Shown here in pieces: positions 42,922 through 50,795 of a stretch of DNA of 64,000 bases. The notes below the pieces were generated by a model. It was not told the DNA's origin. It saw only the letters and a program-made list of their open reading frames with translations, and ran no database searches. The stretch comes from Candidatus Peregrinibacteria bacterium (lineage in GTDB: Bacteria > Patescibacteriota > Gracilibacteria > UBA1369): assembly GCA_020851415.1 (NCBI GenBank), contig JADZCU010000045.1, positions 21,969-85,968 of the forward strand, read 5' to 3'. The translations under genes were made by a program, and so were the position numbers. Each line of letters opens with the position of its first letter. Positions within the stretch are counted from its first letter, which is position 1.

Positions 42922-43428
42922 ATGACAGATACTAAATCAACAGCTCAGGATGAAAGCAAAGTTACGCTTGTTACTAAAGAAGGTTATGCCAAATTGAAAG
43001 AGGAGTTGGATAACTTGAGGAATGTAAAGCGTGGGGAGGTTGCTGGCCGTTTGAAGGAAGCTATTTCTTACGGTGATCTTTCAGAAAACTCTGAATATGA
43101 AGAAGCGAAAAATGAACAAGCTTGGCTTGAAGGTCGTATTCTGGAACTTGAGGATAAGGTTAAATATGCCAAGATTATTGAAGAAAAGGCACATCTTGCT
43201 ACAGTTCAATTGGGTACAAGCGTTGTTATTCGTTCTTTCCCGGCGGCAAAAGGTGCAGCTACAGAGGAATATACAATTGTTGGTTCCACTGAAGCTGATC
43301 CACTTGGTCATAAGATTTCCAATGAGTCTCCGGTTGGAGCAGCATTGCTAAATAAAGGTAAGGGAGATGTTGTGAAAGTTATGACTCCAAATGGTGTAAT
43401 TGAGTACGAAATCATCAGCCTCGTTTAA
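42922..43428 (+). CDS. greA: Transcription elongation factor GreA
   Basis: 168 residues. The N-terminal coiled coil carries the acidic tip DLSENSEYEEAK (about 53-64), which activates transcript cleavage in backtracked RNA polymerase. The C-terminal FKBP-like domain has IVGSTEADPL and ISNESPVGAALLNK. It is 57 bases after rpoD and 2 bases before the next gene. Confidence 0.96.
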   Translation: MTDTKSTAQDESKVTLVTKEGYAKLKEELDNLRNVKRGEVAGRLKEAISYGDLSENSEYEEAKNEQAWLEGRILELEDKVKYAKIIEEKAHLATVQLGTSVVIRSFPAAKGAATEEYTIVGSTEADPLGHKISNESPVGAALLNKGKGDVVKVMTPNGVIEYEIISLV

Positions 43429-43430
43429 TT

Positions 43431-44756
43431 ATGGTTAAGTCCTGGGGCAAATTATTACTGAAAATCGTTTCAGTACTGCTATTTTTAGCGGTATCTGTGT
43501 TGACTCTGTTTTTTGCTTACGGCTACCGCTTTGATCCGGAAAAGAACGATGTGCAGAAGGTAAGTATTATCGATGTTCAGGCAAAAATTAAGGAGGCCGG
43601 ACTTTTGTTGGATGGTATGAAAGTTTCATCTGAGCTTCCGTACCAAATTAAAAACTTGATCCCCGGTATTTATGAGGTTCAGGTTGAAAAAGAGGGTTTC
43701 ACGTCCTGGAAAAGAAAAGTGATTGTTGAAACAGATTTTGTTTCGATTGTTAATGATGTGCTACTGGTTCCTCAGGATTTGAGTACCTTTCGGAAAGCTG
43801 AGGTTACTTTATCCAAGGGGGTGGACAGTTTTTATGGTAATGATTTCATGGTTGAATATTTGAAGGGGAGTAAGACTTTAAGAGTTTTGACACTTTCTTC
43901 TAAAGGAAATATTGCCGATGAAGTTGTTGAAATAGCCAGAAACGATCTTACCGGTTTGCAGATTTATGATGGAAAGATCGTTGTTTTAAATTTCCCGGGT
44001 AGGTTGCATGCTTTGATGGATGTTCGTCAGAAGAGTTTTCAGTTTTTTACTTTACCTGAAGGAGCTGATAATTTTCGTTTGAGTCCGGATCGTCGTTTAT
44101 TGGCTTTTGTTAAAGATGGATTGTTGAATGTTGTACCGATTATGGAACTGCAATCAACAAAAAAACTTTTACCGGTTACATTGTTTCAAAATGTATCTGC
44201 GTTTGATTTTGCTCATGATAACTCTTTGATAGTTTTGACGAACTCTTTTGTGTACCATTATTACCCGGATCAGCAAGTGAAGGAGATGATTGATATGAGT
44301 CCGGGATATTTTCAAAATGTAGGTATTACTCGCGGTAAAAACTACTCTGCTTTGATTTTACGTGATCAGACTGATCAACGGTGGCTTTATTATTATAATG
44401 GTCGCAAATTTGAATTTTTAACGAAAGGTGTTCAGGGAAAGCCAATTATCAATAATTTTGATCAGGTGGCTTATGTGATCCAGACCGGTGATATCCATTA
44501 TTTTGATCCGTATACGGAAAAGAAATCTGCTGTTCCGGCTGAAGGTGGACAGTATGAGTTACTTGGTTGGTTTGATGATTTGGGACACTATTATATGAAG
44601 CATGAAGATCATTTGATTTTGGCTGACATTTTTGGTGCGAATAAATGGACGATTTTGCAGGATTTGACCGCTGATGTGAGTTTTGTTGTTAATGAAAGCT
44701 TTTACCGATTGCAGAACTCTGTTCTGGAACGAACTTACTTTGGAAAAGTTGAGTAA
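43431..44756 (+). CDS. PEGA-domain membrane-anchored protein with propeller-like C-terminus
   Basis: 441 residues. One membrane helix at about 10-31 then a PEGA-type domain (about 55-110; YQIKNLIPGIYEVQVEKEGFTSWKRK), a beta-sandwich common in envelope proteins. The rest consists of repeated beta segments (FRLSPDRRLLAFVKDG, FDQVAYVIQTGDIHYFD) like a degenerate propeller. Likely exported side of the membrane; partner unknown. Probably co-transcribed with greA. Confidence 0.78.
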   Translation: MVKSWGKLLLKIVSVLLFLAVSVLTLFFAYGYRFDPEKNDVQKVSIIDVQAKIKEAGLLLDGMKVSSELPYQIKNLIPGIYEVQVEKEGFTSWKRKVIVETDFVSIVNDVLLVPQDLSTFRKAEVTLSKGVDSFYGNDFMVEYLKGSKTLRVLTLSSKGNIADEVVEIARNDLTGLQIYDGKIVVLNFPGRLHALMDVRQKSFQFFTLPEGADNFRLSPDRRLLAFVKDGLLNVVPIMELQSTKKLLPVTLFQNVSAFDFAHDNSLIVLTNSFVYHYYPDQQVKEMIDMSPGYFQNVGITRGKNYSALILRDQTDQRWLYYYNGRKFEFLTKGVQGKPIINNFDQVAYVIQTGDIHYFDPYTEKKSAVPAEGGQYELLGWFDDLGHYYMKHEDHLILADIFGANKWTILQDLTADVSFVVNESFYRLQNSVLERTYFGKVE

Positions 44757-44777
44757 TATTTTGTTTGCAGGATTATA

Positions 44778-44816
44778 AAAAACGACAGTCCGTATGTATT
44801 GAGGACTGTCGTTTTT
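44778..44816. terminator. Bidirectional intrinsic terminator
   Basis: Perfect 14-bp stem 44778-44791 with 44803-44816, 11-base loop, A-run on the left and T-run on the right. It separates the convergent PEGA gene and the 44833-45243 gene. Confidence 0.9.
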
Positions 44817-44832
44817 GGTTTCTAGATTGCTG

Positions 44833-45243
44833 TTATTTCTTATGTTTCTTTGTGGAATACTTATTTTTTTCCAGTTTATCTTTTTCGTGTTTCTGCAGTT
44901 CAGGGTACTGTTTTGTATAGGAGTTATACATTTGGTATACGGTGTAGATCATGGTGATGACCAGTGCGATCATGAGAAGTCTCATGCTCAAGAAGGCTAC
45001 TGCGTAATGACGCATGAAGATGTATATTCCAAGTAAGATTCCCAGGGTGATGAGCTTGAATGGGTAGTTGCGGAATGAACGTTTGAAGGCTTTATCCTCT
45101 TTGCGGGCTTTTATATAAAATTTTAAAGCGATACCACCGGCTACAAAAGCTCCGGCCAGGATCATGAAAAAGATTGTATAGTTACTAAAAGTAGGAGGTG
45201 TTGGGGTAAAAATGTTTTGCAGGGTTTCAACAAGGAAGTTCAT
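44833..45243 (-). CDS. Small membrane protein, three helices
   Basis: 136 residues; helices at about 24-45, 64-78 and 86-106, then a basic cytoplasmic tail (KHEKDKLEKNKYSTKKHKK). No family recognised. It is the last gene of the operon with lgt, 5 bases downstream of it. Confidence 0.6.
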   Translation of the reverse strand: MNFLVETLQNIFTPTPPTFSNYTIFFMILAGAFVAGGIALKFYIKARKEDKAFKRSFRNYPFKLITLGILLGIYIFMRHYAVAFLSMRLLMIALVITMIYTVYQMYNSYTKQYPELQKHEKDKLEKNKYSTKKHKK

Positions 45244-45248
45244 AACTG

Positions 45249-46043
45249 TTAGGATGGGTTAGGATTAGGTTGATTTGCTGTCTTTTTTTTCTTGTGACGC
45301 ACGAACAGCAGGATACCGCCAATAATTACTCCTAGTAAAGCGTAAATTTGGGCTTCCCTCATACCAATAAATATATTGCTTTCATCTCCACGGAGAAACT
45401 CTTCAAGGAATCGACATGCAGAATAAGCAGTGAGTGCAATTATGCTTATATTTCCATCAATTTTGCCAATACGATGGTTAAAGAGTTTCATGAGTACCAC
45501 TGTGAGAATGCCGGTATAAATGGCTGCGTACACCTGAACCGGGTGAATCGGAACAGCGAATATTGAGTTTTCGATAATTACTCCCCAGGGCAGGGCGGTT
45601 TCGTTTCCATAGTGTCTGCCGTCTAAAAATGCGCCCAAATGACTGAATGACATAGCTCCCAGTATGCTTACACAAACTACGTCTATCCAGCGTTCGATGG
45701 TCTCATTTTCTTTTTTTGCAAAATATACGACTGAAAGTAAAATGCCCAAAATGGCTCCCCAAACTGATAATCCCTTGTCCCAGATATAAAAAACCTGGAG
45801 AATGCTGTTGAGGCTAAGGTCTGTAAAGAAAATTTCGTAGTTGCGAACCACGAAGAATATGCGGGAAAGTACCAGCCCACCCAGAAATATGGAAAGGCTG
45901 TGGTCTGCCAAAAATGATAGCTTGAGGCGGGCTTTTTTTACCAGCTTGTTTAAAATCAGCAACGCAGTGAAGAAGCCAATTCCTACCATTACCCATAAAG
46001 AAAAAATGGTGATTGGACCTAATTGAAGTAGTATCGGATACAT
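45249..46043 (-). CDS. lgt: Prolipoprotein diacylglyceryl transferase, divergent
   Basis: 264 residues, about seven helices, overall Lgt pattern: KGLSVWGAILG, HLGAFLDGRHYGNETALPWG, HPVQVYAAIYTG and RFLEEFLRGDES. Lgt transfers diacylglycerol from phosphatidylglycerol to the lipobox Cys. Key positions differ: the His of the usual HGG is W95, and the GRxGNF motif reads SHLGAF, so the expected Arg is H135 and the Asn is A138. The C-terminal Arg (FLRGD) is kept. A lipoprotein with a good lipobox lies at 52924, so some Lgt activity is expected. It may be a divergent but active form. Confidence 0.83.
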   Translation of the reverse strand: MYPILLQLGPITIFSLWVMVGIGFFTALLILNKLVKKARLKLSFLADHSLSIFLGGLVLSRIFFVVRNYEIFFTDLSLNSILQVFYIWDKGLSVWGAILGILLSVVYFAKKENETIERWIDVVCVSILGAMSFSHLGAFLDGRHYGNETALPWGVIIENSIFAVPIHPVQVYAAIYTGILTVVLMKLFNHRIGKIDGNISIIALTAYSACRFLEEFLRGDESNIFIGMREAQIYALLGVIIGGILLFVRHKKKKTANQPNPNPS

Positions 46044-46045
46044 TT

Positions 46046-47440
46046 TTAGAAATTAAAAAGGACGATCAGAGTGCTGAAAAAGAAGAGCGGAGCAATAATG
46101 ATGCCGGCTACTTCGTTCCTGCGGAAGAAAGACTGTTTTATGCTTAAAGCGGCGTGAAGCAGGAAAATGGTTGTCACAAAATATTTGAGGAAATTTGAAT
46201 GGTATATATCCATGAAGATCGGTAAGGTCGGTAATCCCAGATCTTTGGTGGTGATGTAAATTGAAACAAAGTAATAAATCAAATAGAAGCAGAGGAGCCA
46301 TCCGCTGAATGAAACAAGCTCTTCCAGAAACTTTTCGAAAGAACTTTTTTCTCCTGAGCTCAAGATTTTCTGATGTTGAGCTCGGATTGTTTCACGCAGT
46401 TTGGCTTTCAGTTTTTTTCTTTCACCCATCAGCCGGATGAGTCCGGTTTTTGTTTCAGATTTAAATTCAGGACTTGGTGCCTGAAAATACATTTGAACGT
46501 ATTGATAGATTTGCTGGTTGGTTGTTACGATTTCGCGTTTTATGTTTACGATTTCATCGCTTTCGGGTTGGATACCGATGAATGGGCTGATTAACAGATT
46601 TATGAACTGCTCAAAACCCGATGGTGCTGAGTTGTTTACTATATGATCCTGGCGCCACTGACGAAGTTGATCGCCGATGCTGTTGCTGGTTTTGCTTTTA
46701 CTTCTTTTGAGCTGCAACATCATGCTGTGAGCCTGTACAACCATTTGCATACGCTCAGTCATGCGCGATTGCTCATTCATGAAAATTTCTTCCTGCTGCA
46801 GAAATGTGAGCAGTTCTTCGGCGCTTTTGCGTACGTAATCCAGATTTGTACTGTTGCGAATGCGCAGAATTTTATCTACGGCGCGGCGGATTTTCTCTTT
46901 TGTTTCCGGCTTCATATCTTTCTCGTACAGATCCAGAAGCTCTTTTACTTTGTTGAGTACAAAATTTATCTGACTTTTGAGTACTTCCTGCTTTTGCGCG
47001 AACTCTTTGAGATCTTTTTCGTCATTGCTTTCCTTTGTTTGTGTTAAAGCTTGTTCTTCGTTGAGTTTGTCTTGCAGATCGTAGATGCTTTTTTGGCGTT
47101 CCGTCTGCTTTTGGCTTTCACTCAGCGCATTGTCAACTATGTATTCCACTTCAAAAGCGTATTCAAAAACCAGTCGTTTGAAGGCACTGTAACGGTCTGC
47201 CGCCTGAATGGTTCCCACTACCCGTTTCTGGTTTTTATCAATGGCCGCAAATTCGTAAGTGACAATATTTTCAACCGCTTCCGCGGGCGTAGTTCCTTCG
47301 TCTAAAATTTCATCAATTGAGACAATTGAAAAACCTAACTCGTTCAATTCCTGACGAGCTGTTTGCACATCGGGGGCGCCAATGGTTCCCTGAAGTTGCT
47401 TGTTTTCCTGATTGATAACTAGATATTTGTATTTAGGCAT
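46046..47440 (-). CDS. Protein with two GspF-N-like domains, coiled coil and C-terminal membrane helices
   Basis: 464 residues. Residues 1-43 (MPKYKYLVINQENKQLQGTI split, ending LGFSIVSI) match the small N-terminal domain of GspF/PilC type IV pilus platform proteins. Residues about 61-105 repeat it (YEFAAIDKNQKRVVGTI, ending FEVEYIV). Then comes a long charged coiled coil (about 108-270) and three hydrophobic segments at about 378-460. The membrane core typical of GspF is absent. It may regulate or dock on a pilus or secretion machine; a prepilin peptidase is encoded at 61129. First gene of the operon with lgt (gap 2 bases). Confidence 0.65.
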   Translation of the reverse strand: MPKYKYLVINQENKQLQGTIGAPDVQTARQELNELGFSIVSIDEILDEGTTPAEAVENIVTYEFAAIDKNQKRVVGTIQAADRYSAFKRLVFEYAFEVEYIVDNALSESQKQTERQKSIYDLQDKLNEEQALTQTKESNDEKDLKEFAQKQEVLKSQINFVLNKVKELLDLYEKDMKPETKEKIRRAVDKILRIRNSTNLDYVRKSAEELLTFLQQEEIFMNEQSRMTERMQMVVQAHSMMLQLKRSKSKTSNSIGDQLRQWRQDHIVNNSAPSGFEQFINLLISPFIGIQPESDEIVNIKREIVTTNQQIYQYVQMYFQAPSPEFKSETKTGLIRLMGERKKLKAKLRETIRAQHQKILSSGEKSSFEKFLEELVSFSGWLLCFYLIYYFVSIYITTKDLGLPTLPIFMDIYHSNFLKYFVTTIFLLHAALSIKQSFFRRNEVAGIIIAPLFFFSTLIVLFNF

Positions 47441-47466
47441 ACCAATACGGCAAAACTACTGGTGGC

Positions 47467-47472
47467 ATTATA
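47467..47472 (-). promoter_or_regulatory. -10 box for the lgt operon
   Basis: TATAAT on the minus strand, preceded directly by TG, 26 bases upstream of the ATG at 47440. No good -35 box at the right spacing. Confidence 0.45.
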
Positions 47473-47530
47473 CAATGAAAATGCTAAATCCTAGAATCAA
47501 ATTGCGATTTTTGTTCACTTATTGCGCTGA

Positions 47531-49156
47531 TTATTTTGAGTTTTTAATACTGGCTGCAATAAGCCCTTTAAACAGTGGATGTGGTTTGTTTGGTCTGGAG
47601 AGAAATTCAGGATGGAACTGGCAGCCTACCATGTATGGGTGATTTTTCATTTCAACCATTTCTACCAGGTTGCCTTTTGGAAATATCCCAGAAGTTATCA
47701 GTCCTGCTTTTTCCAGATCTTTTCTCAGGTCGTTGTTGTATTCATAACGGTGTCTGTGACGTTCCTCGATGGTGTCTTCACCGTAGAGTTTGTGGATTTG
47801 AGTTCCCGGAGTAACTTTGCATGGGTATGCGCCCAGGCGGAGTGTCCCTCCTTTATCACGTTCTTTGTATTGCCCCGGAAGGAAATGAATTACATAAAAA
47901 TCGGGAGTCAGTTTGTTTTGTTCATCAAACTCTTCTGAGGTGTAGCGTTCATCTTTGAAAATATGACGTGCAAATTCGATTGTTTGAATTTGCATTCCCA
48001 AACAGATTCCAAAGTAAGGTACTTTGTTTTCACGACAGTATTTTGCGGTCATGATCATCCCTTCTATTCCGCGTAGGCCAAAACCACCAGGCACGATAAC
48101 GCCCGCAGCACTCTTGAGCTCATTCCAGGACTCTTTATCGTTTTTCTCCAGTTTTTCTGAGTCGATCCAGACCAGATCAAGATCTCGTTTTTGGTGATAG
48201 CAGGCGATTTTTAGCGATTCTACTACGCTTAAATAGGAGTCATCCAGCCCTGTATATTTACCAACGAGCGCAATGCGTAGTTTATCTTTTTTTGCTTTAA
48301 TTTTATCGACTATTTCCTGCCATTCGGCCAACTTTGGTTTGATGTTTCCGAGATTTAATTTTTTGGCTATTTGCTGAACTAAATTGTGTTCCTGGAATTT
48401 CAGCGGTACTTCGTAAATTGATGAAACTGTAGGCGCAGGTATGACACATTCTTCATCTACGTCGCAGAATAGTGCAATTTTCTTGAGTAACTCTTTTTGG
48501 ATTGGGTGGTCAGCTCTGGCCATGATGAAGTCAGGCTGGATACCGGTTGTGCGGAGTTCACGTACTGATGCCTGTGTTGGCTTTGTCTTGAGCTCTTTTG
48601 AACCTGCAAGATAGGGGAGTAATGTGAGATGAACGAAGAGTGTGTTCTCGTGGCCCAATTCGTGTCGTAACTGACGGATGGACTCTAGATAGGGCAACCC
48701 TTCAATATCGCCGGTTGTTCCACCGATTTCTACCAGTACAAAATCTGCACCACTTTCTTTTCCGGCGTCTTTAATGCGCTTTTTGATAGCGTTGGTAATG
48801 TGCGGAATGATTTGGATTGTTCCTCCCAAATATGTTCCTTTTCGTTCGTCACCGATAACTTGAGAGTAGACTTTTCCTGTTGTTACTGAAGAAACCGCTG
48901 TGAGGTTTTCACCTACAAAGCGTTCGTAGTGTCCCAGATCCAGGTCTGTTTCTGCTCCGTCCTGGAGTACATACACCTCACCATGCTGAAACGGGTTCAT
49001 GGTACCGGGATCCACGTTTAAATACGGGTCCAACTTTTGAGTAAAGACTTTGAATCCGGAGGCTTTGAGGAGAGCACCGATCGAGGCAGTTGCAATGCCT
49101 TTTCCTAATGACGAACAAACTCCGCCAGTGACGAAGATATATTTGGTCTCCCTCAT
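47531..49156 (-). CDS. pyrG: CTP synthase
   Basis: 541 residues from the ATG at 49156; the in-frame upstream extension has no family match. N-terminal synthetase: KYIFVTGGVCSSLGKGI, KLDPYLNVDPGTMNPFQHGEV (read in two parts) and the GGTTGDIE loop. C-terminal class I glutaminase: GGFGLRG, FGICLGMQ with the nucleophile Cys, and FHPEF with His-Glu. It makes CTP from UTP, ATP and glutamine. It follows trpS by 43 bases on the same strand. Confidence 0.97.
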   Translation of the reverse strand: MRETKYIFVTGGVCSSLGKGIATASIGALLKASGFKVFTQKLDPYLNVDPGTMNPFQHGEVYVLQDGAETDLDLGHYERFVGENLTAVSSVTTGKVYSQVIGDERKGTYLGGTIQIIPHITNAIKKRIKDAGKESGADFVLVEIGGTTGDIEGLPYLESIRQLRHELGHENTLFVHLTLLPYLAGSKELKTKPTQASVRELRTTGIQPDFIMARADHPIQKELLKKIALFCDVDEECVIPAPTVSSIYEVPLKFQEHNLVQQIAKKLNLGNIKPKLAEWQEIVDKIKAKKDKLRIALVGKYTGLDDSYLSVVESLKIACYHQKRDLDLVWIDSEKLEKNDKESWNELKSAAGVIVPGGFGLRGIEGMIMTAKYCRENKVPYFGICLGMQIQTIEFARHIFKDERYTSEEFDEQNKLTPDFYVIHFLPGQYKERDKGGTLRLGAYPCKVTPGTQIHKLYGEDTIEERHRHRYEYNNDLRKDLEKAGLITSGIFPKGNLVEMVEMKNHPYMVGCQFHPEFLSRPNKPHPLFKGLIAASIKNSK

Positions 49157-49199
49157 AATTAAAACTACTGTTATTTTGTGAATGAGCTTATTGGAAAGG

Positions 49200-50198
49200 C
49201 TACAGGCCGATATTTTTTCGCACCTTTTCCATGGTTTCCCGGGCAAGTCCCTGTGCCCTCTTTGCGCCTTCCTTTAAAACGTCATCAACATAGCTCAAAT
49301 TTTCCAGGAGTTCAAATCTTTTTTTGCGGAATGGAGCAAAATAGTCGAGTAGTTTTTCGAGGAGAACTTTTTTGGCATCGCCGTACCCAAACCCGCCTGC
49401 TTCGAATTTTGTTCTGAGCTCTTTTATCTCTTTCTCTTGAGCAAAATGTGAGTAGAGCTTGAAGATTGCTGATGTGTCCGGATCTTTGGGATCTTCGACC
49501 GGTGTTGAGTCGGTTTTGATTCCCATAACCTGTTTTTTGATATCTTTTTCTTCCGCGAAAAACTCAATGACATTGCCATAACTTTTGCTCATTTTATGTT
49601 CACCATCCGTACCGATGATATATGCGGTTTCTTCCGGAATGTATGGATCGGGTAGTTTAAAGGTTTTCTTGAAGGTGCTGTTGAATTTTACAGCAATATC
49701 TCTGGCTATTTCGATGTGTTGTTTTTGATCTTTTCCTACTGGAACCAAATCTGGTTGGTACAGCAGGATGTCGGCTGCCATGAGAACAGGGTAGGTGAAA
49801 AGGCCGGCGGTTGGCTCTTTCATGCCTTTTGCGGTCGCATCTTTGTAAGCGTGGGCGCGTTCAAGCAATCCGAATGGGGTGATACAGCTGAATATCCAGG
49901 CAAGTTCACAGTGTTCTGCTACATCGCTTTGGCGGAAGAAAACAGCTTTGTCCGGATCCAGGCCGAGCGCCAGGTAGTCAATAGCCACTTCACGGCTCAT
50001 TTCATGGAGTTTAGTGGCATCACGCACTGTGGTTAAAGCGTGTAGATCCGCAATAAAAATGCGACAATCGTAGGTGTCCTGCATGGCGATGTGATTTTTG
50101 ATGGCGCCAAGGTAGTTGCCAAGATGTGGTTTTCCGCTTGGCTGAATACCCGAAAGGACTACTTTTTTACCTCCTGTTTTGCCGGTTGTTTTACTCAT
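49200..50198 (-). CDS. trpS: Tryptophanyl-tRNA synthetase
   Basis: 332 residues from the ATG at 50198 (a TTG at 50216 would add six). Class I signature PSGKPHLGNYLGA (HIGH-like) near the start, and HKMSKSYGN (KMSKS) at about 204. LMAADILLYQPDLVPVGKDQKQH is the Trp/tRNA-binding part. Normal length. I looked for a T-box leader between 50199 and 50328 and saw none. Confidence 0.97.
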   Translation of the reverse strand: MSKTTGKTGGKKVVLSGIQPSGKPHLGNYLGAIKNHIAMQDTYDCRIFIADLHALTTVRDATKLHEMSREVAIDYLALGLDPDKAVFFRQSDVAEHCELAWIFSCITPFGLLERAHAYKDATAKGMKEPTAGLFTYPVLMAADILLYQPDLVPVGKDQKQHIEIARDIAVKFNSTFKKTFKLPDPYIPEETAYIIGTDGEHKMSKSYGNVIEFFAEEKDIKKQVMGIKTDSTPVEDPKDPDTSAIFKLYSHFAQEKEIKELRTKFEAGGFGYGDAKKVLLEKLLDYFAPFRKKRFELLENLSYVDDVLKEGAKRAQGLARETMEKVRKNIGL

Positions 50199-50328
50199 GG
50201 CTGCTAGTTTAGTCAATTAGAGGTGAGAAAACAAGCGGTCGGGATTTGTCTTTGCAAAGAGTTTCTTGGCGGTGTTGACTTTTTAAGTCGACCCAGTAGA
50301 CTACTGCGGGTTTAATTTTGTTTATTGT

Positions 50329-50790
50329 ATGCCATTTAGTTTAAAGGAGTTTATTTTTGGTAAAAAAGAGGTTCCAGATTCCTGTGCTGAAAAAAGCTGG
50401 CCTGGGTCAAAAAAATTTCTTTCGTATGAAGAGGAGCGAATTGATGCTGAGAAAAATCAGATCGTACTTTTTGATCGAATTTTGGATAATCTGGAATCGA
50501 TTCCACCTGTCTTGTTGCCTGAAAAAGAAGAGCGTATTGAGCGATATAGAGCTTTAAAGGTGGAGCGCTTACGAATGATTGCTGAATTGGAAGCGAAGGT
50601 GGCCCGTCGTAAAGAAGCTTTTGCAGGAGTCAAATTTGATGCCGTGCAGGTTAAAACCGATGACGTTGTTGACATGAATGGAGAGGTGAACCTAGATGTG
50701 GATTTTGAAGATGTTTCACCAGAAAGCCTGCGACCTGTAATGGTTGCTCGGGTTCAGGCTGTTTTGCAGCAAGATGCCGCTGCGGAATAG
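50329..50790 (+). CDS. Hypothetical protein, 153 residues
   Basis: Soluble, with a helical centre (about 35-95, acidic and basic residues alternating, a probable coiled coil) and an acidic C-terminal part. No family recognised. An imperfect hairpin (50291-50299 with 50301-50311) lies just upstream of its start. It ends 5 bases before the convergent priA stop. Confidence 0.55.
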   Translation: MPFSLKEFIFGKKEVPDSCAEKSWPGSKKFLSYEEERIDAEKNQIVLFDRILDNLESIPPVLLPEKEERIERYRALKVERLRMIAELEAKVARRKEAFAGVKFDAVQVKTDDVVDMNGEVNLDVDFEDVSPESLRPVMVARVQAVLQQDAAAE

Positions 50791-50795
50791 ATTTG

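Noticed and set aside
49157..49246. N-terminal extension of CTP synthase
   Set aside because: It overlaps the trpS end and the family starts at MRETKYIFVTGG (ATG 49156).
50199..50328. T-box or trp attenuator before trpS
   Set aside because: Only about 130 bases with a small hairpin (50291-50311) on the other strand; no T-box motif or specifier structure was visible.
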